From an uncultured bacterium (GTDB lineage: Bacteria > Cyanobacteriota > Vampirovibrionia > Gastranaerophilales > Gastranaerophilaceae): a stretch of 41,722 nucleotides of DNA. Numbering within the stretch: the first letter of the stretch is position 1; every line of letters begins with the position of its first letter. Shown here one piece after another: positions 17,768 to 26,825 of this stretch. A program made the position numbers and the translations under genes. Below the pieces are notes generated by a model. It had not been told where the DNA came from. It saw only the letters and a list, made by a program, of their open reading frames with translations, and did not search any database. The DNA lies in contig CASERN010000014.1 in assembly GCA_949290355.1 (NCBI GenBank), positions 1-41,722 of the forward strand, in the 5' to 3' direction.

Positions 17768-18259
17768 TTAAACTTCTAAACCTTTAATGTTTTTAACTCT
17801 ATAAAAAAACTCAAAACCCTCTGGGATATTCATTCCTGCAGGCTTGGGATTATCAAATTTAAAACCTATCCATTTTAACCATTGTTTTGAAAATTCATTT
17901 TTGCTGTAAATGAAATTATATAAATACCAAAAGCTTTTATCGTATTTTTTGAATTCTTTTTTAAGTTCTCTTAATAAACAGATTTTATGATTTACAATAT
18001 CATCAGTGCAAAGCATCCATACAACACCTATCCCCTTTGGATCTCGTTCAATATGCCACGCTCCACCCATGCAGACCGGAATATCCCCATCTTTATTTAT
18101 TCCCATAAGAACATCAAAATCCGTTTTCATAATATCATTGAAAACTTTTTCTTTCCAAAGTTCCCCATGTACAGCTTTTACTTCTTCAAGATCTTCTGCA
18201 CGCAGATGATTAAGTATATAAAGAACGTCTTTTTCATTTTTTTCTTTTCTATACATCAT
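17768..18259 (-). CDS. T7 gp13-like (DUF2833) virion assembly protein
   Basis: A 163-aa protein. It resembles the DUF2833 (PF11090) family of T7 gp13-like proteins, which have a GNAT-like fold. Features are the N-terminal NHLRAEDLEEVKAVHG, a central CMGGAWHIERDPKGIGVVWML, and a C-terminal WLKWIGFKF stretch as in acetyltransferase-like folds. In T7 gp13 is needed to assemble the internal core. The order here (nozzle, gp13-like, internal core proteins) is the same. The 5' end overlaps the stop of the nozzle gene; tandem ATGs at 18259 and 18256 are both possible starts. Confidence 0.7.
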   Translation of the reverse strand: MMYRKEKNEKDVLYILNHLRAEDLEEVKAVHGELWKEKVFNDIMKTDFDVLMGINKDGDIPVCMGGAWHIERDPKGIGVVWMLCTDDIVNHKICLLRELKKEFKKYDKSFWYLYNFIYSKNEFSKQWLKWIGFKFDNPKPAGMNIPEGFEFFYRVKNIKGLEV

Positions 18260-20343
18260 TAGTTATTCTCATTATCTTGAACGTCTACGCTTCCACTTAC
18301 AGATAATATTGTTAATGGTAGTGGGTATGATTGTTTTAAATGAATAGTAGCTTCTGCAGTTGGAGTAGCCATAACTGTCATTGGAGAGATGTCTGTTGAA
18401 AAAAGTTTTCCAGCATCATTGATACTTGCATCAGATCTTGCGTGTCGATATTCTATTCCATCACTACCAACAAACTGAAAATCCTCTCTTGACTTATGAA
18501 TTTTAACAGTTACACAATTTACTATTTTCTTTAAGCCTTGTGTATTTTCGCCCTCAATATTAAGTGTTTCAAAATCAAATTCATAAGGTAAGCCTACTAC
18601 AATTGTTTTTGCAGGTTTTGGCAATGTTATTTGACCATCTTCAACAACTAAGCCCTCAACTATACCACCATTAACATTAGCAATTACAGTTTTTCCTTCT
18701 AAATGATCTAGCCCAGATATCTGAGTTACAGGAGTAGAAAAACTTCCAGACAAACCAGAATCAACTAAAAAGGCATCTTTAGCATCATTTATAATTCTGG
18801 TTTTGGTTCTTTCGATATATTTTAACTTTTGCCCATTAACTTCTCTTTCTATTACAAAATAGGCAATATCTTCTAACCCTTCACGAATTACGTCAACCCA
18901 TAAAAATTTCCCATCTGTTTCAAAACGAGTCCAGCCGCATAATTTTTGTTTTTTATTGTAAGTCATTACTACGGCAGTGCCATCTGTAAAAACCTCAAAC
19001 ACTAATCTGTAAGGCTCTTTAGCATAGGCTTGACAACGTACCTCTTTGCCTTCAAAAAGATGGTTTGAAAACAAAGAAAGTTCATCTCCATCATATTTAT
19101 CTGTCATAAGATCATAACCTAAATCTCTTACGACAGAGCCACCAGATTGTACAAAAATTACCATTGAACCAGAAACTATTGGTTCGACATGGGAAGAACC
19201 ATAGCAAGATTGTATTACTGCAGCAGGTGCTGGGTTTGCTTGAATTATGCCGTCTGCACCGTTAACCATCCATTCTGAATCTGCTGTTAAGACAATTAAA
19301 TCTTTCATTGGGATTAAATGTCTAACTTCTTCATTTCCATCAATATTGATTGTTATTGCATCTGTTGCTATTAAAGGTCTTGAAATGTTAAAGTTATTTA
19401 TTGCAGCTGTTTGTGATGCAACGATTGCTTGAGGTGAATCCGGTAGATTCCCATATATTTTACGTTGTTGAAAATAACAAGAACATCCTGGACTTTGTCC
19501 ATCTGCAAAAGGATTTTTTAATATTGGGGCAGACGACGAAAGATCTGGCTCTATATTATCATCAGTGAATGTAGTACCTTCTGCAGTGCCTATGTAACCA
19601 AAAATACCGTTTACACTTCTGTAAACATTGTATTCACTTGCTCCGCTCACAGCTGTCCAAGTCAAAGTAACATACTCATCTACTAACCAATTAGCTTCTC
19701 TGTGTCCGGTTACACTCGCAACTGATGATCTCTTGCTTTCTTCATTAGTTTCCTCATCAACAGCAGTTACAACATATTGATAAGTTCTTGTATTAGAGTC
19801 TGTCTTACCTGTCCATTTTGCAGTTAAGCCTGTCGGAGCAGTAATATCAGGGGCAAAAACAGCATCTTCTAATTTCCAGTCATAATGAGAATATCTTGAT
19901 AAATTTTTTGCAGGATATTTCCCAGTACAAGTTAAAGTTAATATATCACCAGCTCTTGAACATTTCAATAAGGGTAAGTCATCTGCATTATATGGAGATT
20001 CAATCTCAACAATTTGTCCTCTCTTATTTGCAGTTTCGTAATCATCTGGATAGATAATATAGGCACCGTCTTTTAAAAACCTTATATATTTATGTCCAAA
20101 TTCAAGCATATAAGTCTGTTCAGTATTAAATACAAACCTAATTACCCTAACAAAATTTGAACTATCTTTTGCCGTACCGCAATACTCTAACCCCATACGG
20201 TTTGAAATACCGCCCTCTTGGTGAATTATTGCGTTTTTAGCAGATTTTAAACCAATTGCGTATTGTTCAAGATTCGTACGTGCATCTAAACGAGGAGATA
20301 GTTCACCTCTTGTAAAACTTACTTGTGTAATTCTTGTACCCAT
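18259..20343 (-). CDS. tail tubular protein B / nozzle protein (T7 gp12-like)
   Basis: A 694-aa protein. The N-terminus (TQVSFTRGELSPRLDARTNL, then GGISNRMGLEYCG) is the hallmark of phage nozzle/stabilisation proteins related to T7 gp12. An Ig/FN3-like insert lies at about residues 165-260 (APTGLTAKWTG, YVVTAVDEETNEES, YNVYRSVNG). The remainder is beta-rich, as in nozzle propellers. It closes the short tail and carries the fibres. It follows the gp11-like gene and precedes gp13-like, as in T7-type tails. It overlaps the following gene by one base. Confidence 0.82.
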   Translation of the reverse strand: MGTRITQVSFTRGELSPRLDARTNLEQYAIGLKSAKNAIIHQEGGISNRMGLEYCGTAKDSSNFVRVIRFVFNTEQTYMLEFGHKYIRFLKDGAYIIYPDDYETANKRGQIVEIESPYNADDLPLLKCSRAGDILTLTCTGKYPAKNLSRYSHYDWKLEDAVFAPDITAPTGLTAKWTGKTDSNTRTYQYVVTAVDEETNEESKRSSVASVTGHREANWLVDEYVTLTWTAVSGASEYNVYRSVNGIFGYIGTAEGTTFTDDNIEPDLSSSAPILKNPFADGQSPGCSCYFQQRKIYGNLPDSPQAIVASQTAAINNFNISRPLIATDAITINIDGNEEVRHLIPMKDLIVLTADSEWMVNGADGIIQANPAPAAVIQSCYGSSHVEPIVSGSMVIFVQSGGSVVRDLGYDLMTDKYDGDELSLFSNHLFEGKEVRCQAYAKEPYRLVFEVFTDGTAVVMTYNKKQKLCGWTRFETDGKFLWVDVIREGLEDIAYFVIEREVNGQKLKYIERTKTRIINDAKDAFLVDSGLSGSFSTPVTQISGLDHLEGKTVIANVNGGIVEGLVVEDGQITLPKPAKTIVVGLPYEFDFETLNIEGENTQGLKKIVNCVTVKIHKSREDFQFVGSDGIEYRHARSDASINDAGKLFSTDISPMTVMATPTAEATIHLKQSYPLPLTILSVSGSVDVQDNENN

Positions 20344-20351
20344 AATAATAC

Positions 20352-20945
20352 CTAATCTCTATAATCAGTAAAATCCTTATCATCTTGGTTATGAGTTACA
20401 TTCTTTCGTGCATCTGTTACAATGGCTTGTCTGACCGCTATTGTATAATCTTGAAAGTTTGTATTCTTTTTGTTTGAAGAACCTGTAATAACTTGAGCTG
20501 AAAGATATGCAAGATAAAAAGCAAGAGCATTGACAAATGCAGCACTAAAAAAAGCTTCATTGTCTACACGTCTTGTATAGCGTAATCTGCAAGGATTATG
20601 GTTTGTTAAAATAATTTTTTCGCCATTACTATTTGTTGCAGGTGTAAATTTTTTCTCCTTCTTATCGTATGGTGAAATAATGGCACGTGGAGAAATGCAA
20701 TCATTTGGGTATGTAAAAGCATATCTAAAATTTGGATCTTGTGAATTTTCAAGTGTGGTTGATAACTCTTTGAAAGCATTCGCAAAACTCCATTCATGGG
20801 CTTCCAATACGGTATCTCTGGCTACTTCATAATAGTTATTTAATAAAATAGCTCTTGGATCATTCTGATTAGAGTTTTGAATGGGGGCAGATACCCCCAA
20901 ATTATGTAAAGTAATATTATAAATTTTTGTGCGAGAAAAAGTCAT
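20352..20945 (-). CDS. tail tubular protein A / head-tail adaptor (T7 gp11-like)
   Basis: A 197-aa protein. The pattern YNITLHNLGVSAPIQ, ILLNNYYEVARDTVLEAHEWSFA, FRYAFTYPNDCISPRAI and LAFYLAYLSAQVITGS is that of T7 gp11-like tail tubular A proteins. These form the ring between portal and nozzle. It lies directly upstream of the nozzle gene. AGGAAAAT precedes the ATG. Confidence 0.82.
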   Translation of the reverse strand: MTFSRTKIYNITLHNLGVSAPIQNSNQNDPRAILLNNYYEVARDTVLEAHEWSFANAFKELSTTLENSQDPNFRYAFTYPNDCISPRAIISPYDKKEKKFTPATNSNGEKIILTNHNPCRLRYTRRVDNEAFFSAAFVNALAFYLAYLSAQVITGSSNKKNTNFQDYTIAVRQAIVTDARKNVTHNQDDKDFTDYRD

Positions 20946-20961
20946 TTTTATTTTCCTATAA

Positions 20962-21570
20962 TTAAGCGAATGTAATTAAATCCCCAGAAATACCGCCGCT
21001 TACTTTTGTGCCAGAAGTTTTTCTATTGTTGCCAATAGAATTACCGCTATACCATTTACCAGCAACAGAAGCAGCATTACCCAGTCCGTTTACTCCTGTA
21101 CTAATTGCATTTGTAACACCAGAACGGTAGGCATTTTCACCGGCAAAAACATCAAGATTTGCTTGGTTAGTAAAATTATTTGCCTGTTGCTCATAGGCAA
21201 TTGCTTGTGTTTCTGAATTATATCTCGTTGTTAATGCATCAAGTTCACCCATTGCAGAGGTATCTTCAATGATATCTAAGGCTGTACCGGAAGAAATATC
21301 TATACCATTTGCTGCCATAGCGGTCTGTTGTTTTCCTATTGCCTGCAGTGTTTTAATTCTTTGCAGCCTTGACTCTTCAATTCCTTCTTGTCTTTGTTGG
21401 TCAGCATTTGCTTGAGCTATTTTTGCATTATTTCTTGCAACTTCTGCTTGATAATTATATTGAGCCTGTTGAGCCTTACCTTGTTGCACACTGCTTACCA
21501 CTCCCATAGTGGTACTGACTGCAGTAGCAACAATAGAAGTTACAAGGGCGGTAATACCGAAATCACACAT
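20962..21570 (-). CDS. internal virion protein, T7 gp14-like
   Basis: A 202-aa protein. A hydrophobic N-terminal segment (about residues 5-25, ALVTSIVATAVSTTMGVVSS) leads into a long Ala/Gln-rich helix with the repeated pattern NNAKIAQANADQQRQEG. The conserved MAANGIDISSGTALDIIEDT follows. This matches the virion core protein of the T7 gp14 family, which inserts in the outer membrane during ejection. Start chosen at ATG 21570, where MCDFG is preceded by AAGAAGGAC. It lies upstream of the tail tube genes. Confidence 0.75.
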   Translation of the reverse strand: MCDFGITALVTSIVATAVSTTMGVVSSVQQGKAQQAQYNYQAEVARNNAKIAQANADQQRQEGIEESRLQRIKTLQAIGKQQTAMAANGIDISSGTALDIIEDTSAMGELDALTTRYNSETQAIAYEQQANNFTNQANLDVFAGENAYRSGVTNAISTGVNGLGNAASVAGKWYSGNSIGNNRKTSGTKVSGGISGDLITFA

Positions 21571-21571
21571 T

Positions 21572-21982
21572 TTATTGTCCTTCTTCTTTTTCTGCAATTA
21601 GTTTTCTTAGTTCAATAATCTGTTCTACAATTGTTTTATTCTCAGCATTTTCAAGAGTTATACCCATTTCAATACTTTTGTTAATAAGTTCATCAAGTAT
21701 TGAAAGAAGTTCTTCTTGAGTTTTACCTGCAAACTCATTAGCATTTTCTTGATTATTCTGTGGTGTTTCGTGCTGTTCAGCGATTGTAGGATTTGTTTGA
21801 TTTGTATTTGATGCGTTTACCTGTTCTTGTTGAACATTCTTTTGTGATTCTGTATTTTTATTATTTATTTTTTTTACCCATGATGGAATCTCAATACCAT
21901 CTTTTAATGTAATTATCTGCCCTGGTTTGATGATTTCACCATTATAAAAAGCTCTTATTTTAGCTACTACTTTTACCGTCAT
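21572..21982 (-). CDS. hypothetical head-region protein
   Basis: A 136-aa protein. The N-terminal 40 aa (VVAKIRAFYNGEIIKPGQII, then IPSWVKKI) look like a small SH3-like or beta domain common in phage head operons. A Q/N-rich linker and an acidic helical C-terminus follow. The function is unknown; a minor head or head-completion role fits the position between the cement and gp14-like genes. AAGGAGAAA precedes the ATG. The stop abuts the next gene start with one base between. Confidence 0.5.
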   Translation of the reverse strand: MTVKVVAKIRAFYNGEIIKPGQIITLKDGIEIPSWVKKINNKNTESQKNVQQEQVNASNTNQTNPTIAEQHETPQNNQENANEFAGKTQEELLSILDELINKSIEMGITLENAENKTIVEQIIELRKLIAEKEEGQ

Positions 21983-22015
21983 TTAATTTTCTCCTTATGT
22001 ATTGTGTATTTGTTA

Positions 22016-22249
22016 CTACTCTTCTTTTGGTTCTCTATTTCCATAAAGAACTTCGGCTGCAGAAGATGCATTGTCTAATGCTTTTTTCTGTTTTTCAAGA
22101 AGCGGCAAAACATACTTCATTTTTTCTTTATCAAGTTTAATTTGTTCAGCCTTGATAATAGTGTCAACCGCACCTTCAATTTCCCAGCGGTCAAATTTGC
22201 CATATTCTTTCTTTTCTTTTTTTTCTGAAACTGTTTCCTTATCTGACAT
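22016..22249 (-). CDS. small acidic/basic helical protein of the head operon
   Basis: A 77-aa, highly charged, predicted helical protein (KFDRWEIEGAVDTIIKAEQI, then KMKYVLPLLEKQKKAL). Short proteins of this appearance occur beside the capsid genes of BPP-1/epsilon15-like phages. No function is known to me. AAAGG precedes the ATG, and it lies in the operon with short gaps. Confidence 0.5.
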   Translation of the reverse strand: MSDKETVSEKKEKKEYGKFDRWEIEGAVDTIIKAEQIKLDKEKMKYVLPLLEKQKKALDNASSAAEVLYGNREPKEE

Positions 22250-22316
22250 TTTAAAACCTTTCTTTTACTAAAAATTGATTGCCGGATTAACCGACAATCA
22301 ATTTTTTAAATACATA

Positions 22317-22745
22317 TTACATATCTTGATAAGAGTTATCATGAGCAGCAACCATTCCAGCAGTAATTTTGCCACCAGTAGCTGTTCCTGCACCACTTGC
22401 ACCCTTAACATCATAATAGACTCGCATATAGCCTAAGTTTCCTTTAGGTATATAATTGATAGGGAATTTATAACCTGTTTTTAAATCCGCAATAGGAATA
22501 TCTCCACTACTTACGAGAGTTTTAGGAGAAGAGAAATCTTCTGTCGCAGATGTTTGAATTGATGCTGCAACAGATGTAGCTCCTGCAAAATCTTCAACAA
22601 CTTGAATAATTAAAGGCATAGGAGTACCGAAAGCTACTTCTGGCATATTATGCTCAGTGTTAGCCATTTTTACGATATTGGTAGATGCAGCACTGGTTGT
22701 AATAGCTTGTGCATCTGAGAATAAAGTTTCTAAATCTAATAACAT
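22317..22745 (-). CDS. capsid cement protein, Bbp16-like
   Basis: A 142-aa protein. The N-terminus MLLDLETLFSDAQAITTSAA and a central GTPMPLIIQVVEDF are typical of the Bbp16 family, the head-decorating cement protein of Bordetella phage BPP-1. It follows the major capsid gene, as in BPP-1. I start at ATG 22745, preceded by AAAGGG; the longer in-frame reading adds a non-homologous basic leader. It should trimerise or dimerise on the outer capsid to stabilise it. Confidence 0.72.
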   Translation of the reverse strand: MLLDLETLFSDAQAITTSAASTNIVKMANTEHNMPEVAFGTPMPLIIQVVEDFAGATSVAASIQTSATEDFSSPKTLVSSGDIPIADLKTGYKFPINYIPKGNLGYMRVYYDVKGASGAGTATGGKITAGMVAAHDNSYQDM

Positions 22746-22844
22746 TTTATTGCCCTTTCTCTTTTTTGTAATTCGCAAATTGGCGGAAAGTTTAAGTGTT
22801 ACCGCCATTCACTATATCAATCTCAGAACAAGAGTTCTACCGAA

Positions 22845-23852
22845 TTATGCTGCAGCAACCTTATCTTCTGTATCAAGAATTGCATCACAGCATTTAACAG
22901 GAATGCCTAAGAATTTCAAAACAGGTTCTCCTGCAGCTTCATCCAAGGATAGACGAACATTTGTTTTGTTCATAGCTTGTAAGTGCAAGTAAGTTTCAAT
23001 TGTTTCATTTACATAGATAACAAGTTTTGCACCTGATAATTTTGCATGCTTTTTAACTCTATGATAAGCTTTAATCATAAGTTCAATTAAATCAGCAGCA
23101 TCATCTGTACCAAGCTTAGTTGTGTCAATATTGGCAATTCTTGCACAAGTTTTATAATTTCTTACGCACATACCAATATCCCAAGAGAAGTGATCTTTGT
23201 AAACTCTAAACTCATTTCCATTTGCATCATAAGCGGCTTCTTCTCCAATATTTTCATGTTGTAAACCTGCTTTAGAGCCTTTTGGATAAATAAGGTGAGT
23301 ACCTTTTTCGCCCCAACCGACAAACCAGATTGAAGTATTTGTTGTTCCTGTTCCACCGCCATTAAGGACTTGATAGCCAATAGTATCTTTTGTTGTAGAT
23401 ATTTTATTATATCTTGTTGCAAGTCCATCAAATGCAGCAGCATTTTTGCCTTTGTTTCCGTAAATGATATTTTCTTGTACTTTGTTATTCATTCCTTGAA
23501 TATGAGCATCAGCTTCATTTAAGCGGAATTGATTTGTGTTACCATTCAGATCTGCAAGCTTTTTATCAACTTTTGAAAAATCTTCAAGCATTGCTGTTGC
23601 TTCTTGAATCTGAGTATATTCACCTTTTGTACTAGGTACACCTTGGTAAAATTTTCTGAACTCAGGTTCAGGCAGTCCGTTTCTTACCGTTGTTTTGTGT
23701 GAAGTGCCATCATTGCATTCTATTGTTACAGCATCTTCAAGCATTGGGTTACATTTCAAAAATAAATCAATTAGTGTACTGGTAATTTTGCCATTTTCTA
23801 ATTGTGAGTAGTAATCCTTCAAAGAAGGATAAGTGTTTCCTACTGTAGCCAT
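22845..23852 (-). CDS. major capsid protein, epsilon15 gp7 / BPP-1 type
   Basis: A 335-aa protein. Features of the GP7-like capsid family are LIDLFLKCNPMLEDAVTIEC, TTVRNGLPEPEFRKFYQGVP, KLADLNGNTNQFRL, GGGTGTTNTSIWFVGWGEKG, YPKGSKAGLQHENIGE and KDHFSWDIGMCVRNY. This is an HK97-fold shell protein. ATG 23852 has AAGGAGA 6 nt upstream and fits the family start; a longer reading from 23882 is not supported. It lies between the scaffold and cement genes. Confidence 0.85.
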   Translation of the reverse strand: MATVGNTYPSLKDYYSQLENGKITSTLIDLFLKCNPMLEDAVTIECNDGTSHKTTVRNGLPEPEFRKFYQGVPSTKGEYTQIQEATAMLEDFSKVDKKLADLNGNTNQFRLNEADAHIQGMNNKVQENIIYGNKGKNAAAFDGLATRYNKISTTKDTIGYQVLNGGGTGTTNTSIWFVGWGEKGTHLIYPKGSKAGLQHENIGEEAAYDANGNEFRVYKDHFSWDIGMCVRNYKTCARIANIDTTKLGTDDAADLIELMIKAYHRVKKHAKLSGAKLVIYVNETIETYLHLQAMNKTNVRLSLDEAAGEPVLKFLGIPVKCCDAILDTEDKVAAA

Positions 23853-23935
23853 TCGTTTTCTCCTTTTATTATGTGTACGCATTCGGATTGTTTATTCCGG
23901 TAAATCCGTAACCGGCTGCTATAAGCCTGTAGACT

Positions 23936-24616
23936 TTACTCTTTTGAGCCGTAAAGAATATCAGCAGCATCAAGTTTTTCTTTACCGGCAGGAATATTTA
24001 CTTCTGGCAGTTTGTCGCTAGAACACAACTCGCCAATTTTATGGAATGTTTTTATGAATTCGGGGTGATGTGTAAGACCTTTTTTCTTTATCAGATTCAT
24101 AAAGCCACTTGTTGCAGTTGCTTTTAAACCTTGATTGGCAACACTAAGATACTGATTGTATTTTGTGTCATCAGAAATATTTAATTCGGGATCGCTATCT
24201 AACAGCTGCATGTAAGAGGCTTTTTCTTGCTCTTCAATTTGTTTTCCGATATCTCCCAGCCTTGAAAAATTTTTCTGAACTAATTTAACTGCAAGCCCCA
24301 TAAGCTCGTTTGCAGATTGATTTGAGAGATTGAGCTTTCTTGCTACTGGTTCAAACTCGTTTACAAGTTCTTGGTCAAGTTCCATCCCCTCTGGTAGAAC
24401 CGTTGAGGAGTAGTCAAATTGTTCAGGGCTTCCGTATATTTCGCTATTTGTTTTTTCGTTTTGTTTATTTTCAGATTCGTTATCAGAACCCTTATTATCA
24501 TCTGGTGGATTATCTTGACTCCCTGTTTTTTGGGTATCGTCTTGTGGGTCTGTTTCTGGCAGAACTTGATTATTAGGTTCCTTGTTCAAGTTGTCATTTT
24601 CAAAATTTTCACTCAT
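23936..24616 (-). CDS. capsid scaffolding protein
   Basis: A 226-aa protein. The N-terminal about 60 aa are disordered and rich in N, D, E, P and Q. A helical region with coiled-coil character follows (GLAVKLVQKNFSRLGDIGKQ), then a short C-terminal helix that would contact the capsid. Acidic composition, length and placement directly upstream of the major capsid gene are typical of phage scaffolds. No protease domain is visible. AAGGAGT precedes the ATG. Confidence 0.65.
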   Translation of the reverse strand: MSENFENDNLNKEPNNQVLPETDPQDDTQKTGSQDNPPDDNKGSDNESENKQNEKTNSEIYGSPEQFDYSSTVLPEGMELDQELVNEFEPVARKLNLSNQSANELMGLAVKLVQKNFSRLGDIGKQIEEQEKASYMQLLDSDPELNISDDTKYNQYLSVANQGLKATATSGFMNLIKKKGLTHHPEFIKTFHKIGELCSSDKLPEVNIPAGKEKLDAADILYGSKE

Positions 24617-24619
24617 AAT

Positions 24620-24868
24620 TTACTCCTTTTCTTTTTGAATCATTTCCAATATCTGCATATACTTGTTTTTGTTGGCTTTGAATATACAATCTAAAAGCCA
24701 AGCCCCTTGCTCTCGTTTCCCTATAGTTAAGTAATCTTCTTTTGTAGAAGAGGTTCGATTTAAACCACGTTCAAAAGCTCCTAATTTCTTGAGCAGAACA
24801 AAAATAGTATTTAAACCGTGTTCACTATTAAGGACATTAGAGAGTTCTCGCAACTCATCTTTGTCCAT
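24620..24868 (-). CDS. small head protein, Bbp19-like
   Basis: An 82-aa protein. The pattern LLKKLGAFERGL, then a short loop, then YLTIGKREQGAWLLDCIF and KYMQILEMIQKE, resembles the Bbp19-like phage domain found between portal and scaffold genes in BPP-1 and related podoviruses. The function in the virion is unknown. AAGGAAAGG precedes the ATG, and three bases separate its stop from the next start. Confidence 0.6.
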   Translation of the reverse strand: MDKDELRELSNVLNSEHGLNTIFVLLKKLGAFERGLNRTSSTKEDYLTIGKREQGAWLLDCIFKANKNKYMQILEMIQKEKE

Positions 24869-24887
24869 AAAATTCCTTTCCTTATGG

Positions 24888-26588
24888 CTAACCTACGCCT
24901 AATCTGCTTGCTAAATTACCGCCGAAAGAATCAATACCGCCCATGTTTTTAATCATTTCAGTACCTTGCTGAATGGCTTGCATTTGTTCTTGTTGAGCTT
25001 GTTTCTCTGCAATTTCTTTGCGTTTTTTATTTACTTCATCAGTAGATACAACATGTTCTGGATTTACGTTTGCAATCTCTGCATAGTCATCAACGATCTG
25101 ATCAACATTGATTTTATAAATCAATGTTGGGTCGGTCATTTGAGAAAGATTAACTGTAAAAGTTGTAAATCTTTCTATGCTTGAGATACCTTTGACTTTC
25201 TGGGCAAGAGCTAGGGTAGAAACAAATTCAATCTCCATTTCCTCTTTTTGAATAATTTCCGGTGGTTCAGGCATAATTCCAGTAGTTACACATAAGAAAA
25301 ATATCCAATTAAGAACAGCTCTAAGTCCTTTATGTGCTTGATCCAACAGAGGAGAAAGTAGTACCATTTTTTCTTCTTTTACTTCATTGACTTCCGTAGC
25401 GGTTCTTCCTCTTTCTGCAGTGTTTAAAATGACCGCAAATAAATCATTATAAAAATGTGATTTTATTACTTCTTTTAGCTCATCATTATGTTGTTTTAGC
25501 TGTAAAATCTGCGGATTTACTTCATATACTGGACTCAATCCCCTGCCATTATCATCTTCGGGGATAATCTGCCCAGGGGAGTCTGTTAATCCTTTTTGCT
25601 TTTGTAAACTTGCAGGACCTTTCATTAGAGGTACCGCTATTTTTTTCATAGCTGATGAATATGTTTTAACTTGTTCCATTAACTGCCTAGCATCTGGTAA
25701 AGCTTGTATTCCGGGGCAGTTAGAAGGATAATTGTCCTCGCCATTAACTTCAGCTTCATATATTGCAAAAGGAAATCTATCAAATCCAGAGAGTTTAAGA
25801 AATCTATCGCATCCTACTTCAAAAGTTGCTGAGATAAATCTTTTATGTCTTGATAATGGGGATTTCGGGTTATATTCTTTGTTTGGTTCTACAAAATATA
25901 TAAGTTCAAAAAGTTGACCTGTGTTATTGGCATCAAATGCTGCTTTAACTTGTTCTGAGCAATTTTCATAGCCATATTTGTCTACAATATTATCAGCAGT
26001 TTCTTTGTAATGTCTGCATAAAGTATCTGGTTCACCTCTATGGTCTTTAGAATAACGGTATGAGCCAATAGGTAAGAGTTTAAAATTTGCAACAGTTTCA
26101 TAGTCTTGTTCCATCTGTAAGGCTGCAAAGCCATAAGAGCCAAGTTGTTTATATACGCCTAATTGATTTTGGTAAAAATTAGAGCTTGCTAAAATTCTTC
26201 GCATAAGATCTTCCATGTCATTGCACCAAGTTTTTACTTCGTGCAATAGATTAAGATCTTTTGATTTCATTTGACATTTAAACCATCTTGTAGCTGCAGA
26301 TGTTGCACCAGACTGCATACCAGAAGCAAAATCATTGACGGCTTTAATGGTAACAGAATCCTTAATTTTCTTTGTTTTCTTTATTGGTTTATTAACATCA
26401 GACACAATGAATTTGCTCATACGTGGAGCAAAAAATTCTGAAAGCTCCTGTAAATCACCTTTGATATTGTTGAAAACACAATCCATCTGATTTTTTCTTT
26501 TTAAGAAATAGCTTGTTGTGTAAGAAAAATCTTTAGGTTTTCTGTGTTCTTTTAATTCTTTTTCTTCAATATCTAATCCTTTTGGCAT
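24888..26588 (-). CDS. portal (head-to-tail connector) protein
   Basis: A 566-aa protein with features of the phage head-tail connecting protein family (PF12236): an N-terminal helix RKNQMDCVFNNIKGDLQELS, INDS-like KIKDSVTIKAVNDFASGMQSG, YKQLGSYGFAALQMEQD, and a long stem helix. The C-terminal 60 aa form a Q-rich crown-like helix. It makes the 12-subunit ring at the packaging vertex. It follows the terminase genes, with AAGGAG before the ATG. Confidence 0.85.
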   Translation of the reverse strand: MPKGLDIEEKELKEHRKPKDFSYTTSYFLKRKNQMDCVFNNIKGDLQELSEFFAPRMSKFIVSDVNKPIKKTKKIKDSVTIKAVNDFASGMQSGATSAATRWFKCQMKSKDLNLLHEVKTWCNDMEDLMRRILASSNFYQNQLGVYKQLGSYGFAALQMEQDYETVANFKLLPIGSYRYSKDHRGEPDTLCRHYKETADNIVDKYGYENCSEQVKAAFDANNTGQLFELIYFVEPNKEYNPKSPLSRHKRFISATFEVGCDRFLKLSGFDRFPFAIYEAEVNGEDNYPSNCPGIQALPDARQLMEQVKTYSSAMKKIAVPLMKGPASLQKQKGLTDSPGQIIPEDDNGRGLSPVYEVNPQILQLKQHNDELKEVIKSHFYNDLFAVILNTAERGRTATEVNEVKEEKMVLLSPLLDQAHKGLRAVLNWIFFLCVTTGIMPEPPEIIQKEEMEIEFVSTLALAQKVKGISSIERFTTFTVNLSQMTDPTLIYKINVDQIVDDYAEIANVNPEHVVSTDEVNKKRKEIAEKQAQQEQMQAIQQGTEMIKNMGGIDSFGGNLASRLGVG

Positions 26589-26602
26589 CGCAAACTCCTT
26601 GT

Positions 26603-26809
26603 TTATTCGCCTAATAAACCTTTTTTCTGAGTGGCTGCATCATCAGTAAGCCCTCTGGCGGTTGTTTTTATATTGCGACTTGCCAATGAAGCTGTTTTAT
26701 TTCTTGTATTTGTAGAAGCCTTGGAAACACTTGCATCCGCTAATGTCGGAGTCGCAACTTGTTTAGGTTCAGTGGTTTCAACTTTTGGTGCTGATGGTGT
26801 TGAACACAT
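26603..26809 (-). CDS. small phage structural protein upstream of portal
   Basis: A 68-aa protein. It starts MCSTPSAPKVE, has a low-complexity Thr/Ala/Lys middle, and ends GLTDDAATQKKGLLGE. Short proteins with an N-terminal MC and a KK-LLG tail are found between terminase and portal in many podoviruses; their role is not known. ATG 26809 has AAAGGA upstream, whereas the longer reading overlaps the terminase gene and lacks a site. Confidence 0.6.
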   Translation of the reverse strand: MCSTPSAPKVETTEPKQVATPTLADASVSKASTNTRNKTASLASRNIKTTARGLTDDAATQKKGLLGE

Positions 26810-26825
26810 AATTAAGTCCTTTCTT

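Noticed and set aside
22746..22808. Longer start for the cement protein gene
   Set aside because: The extra basic leader is not typical of the family; ATG 22745 has AAAGGG at proper distance.
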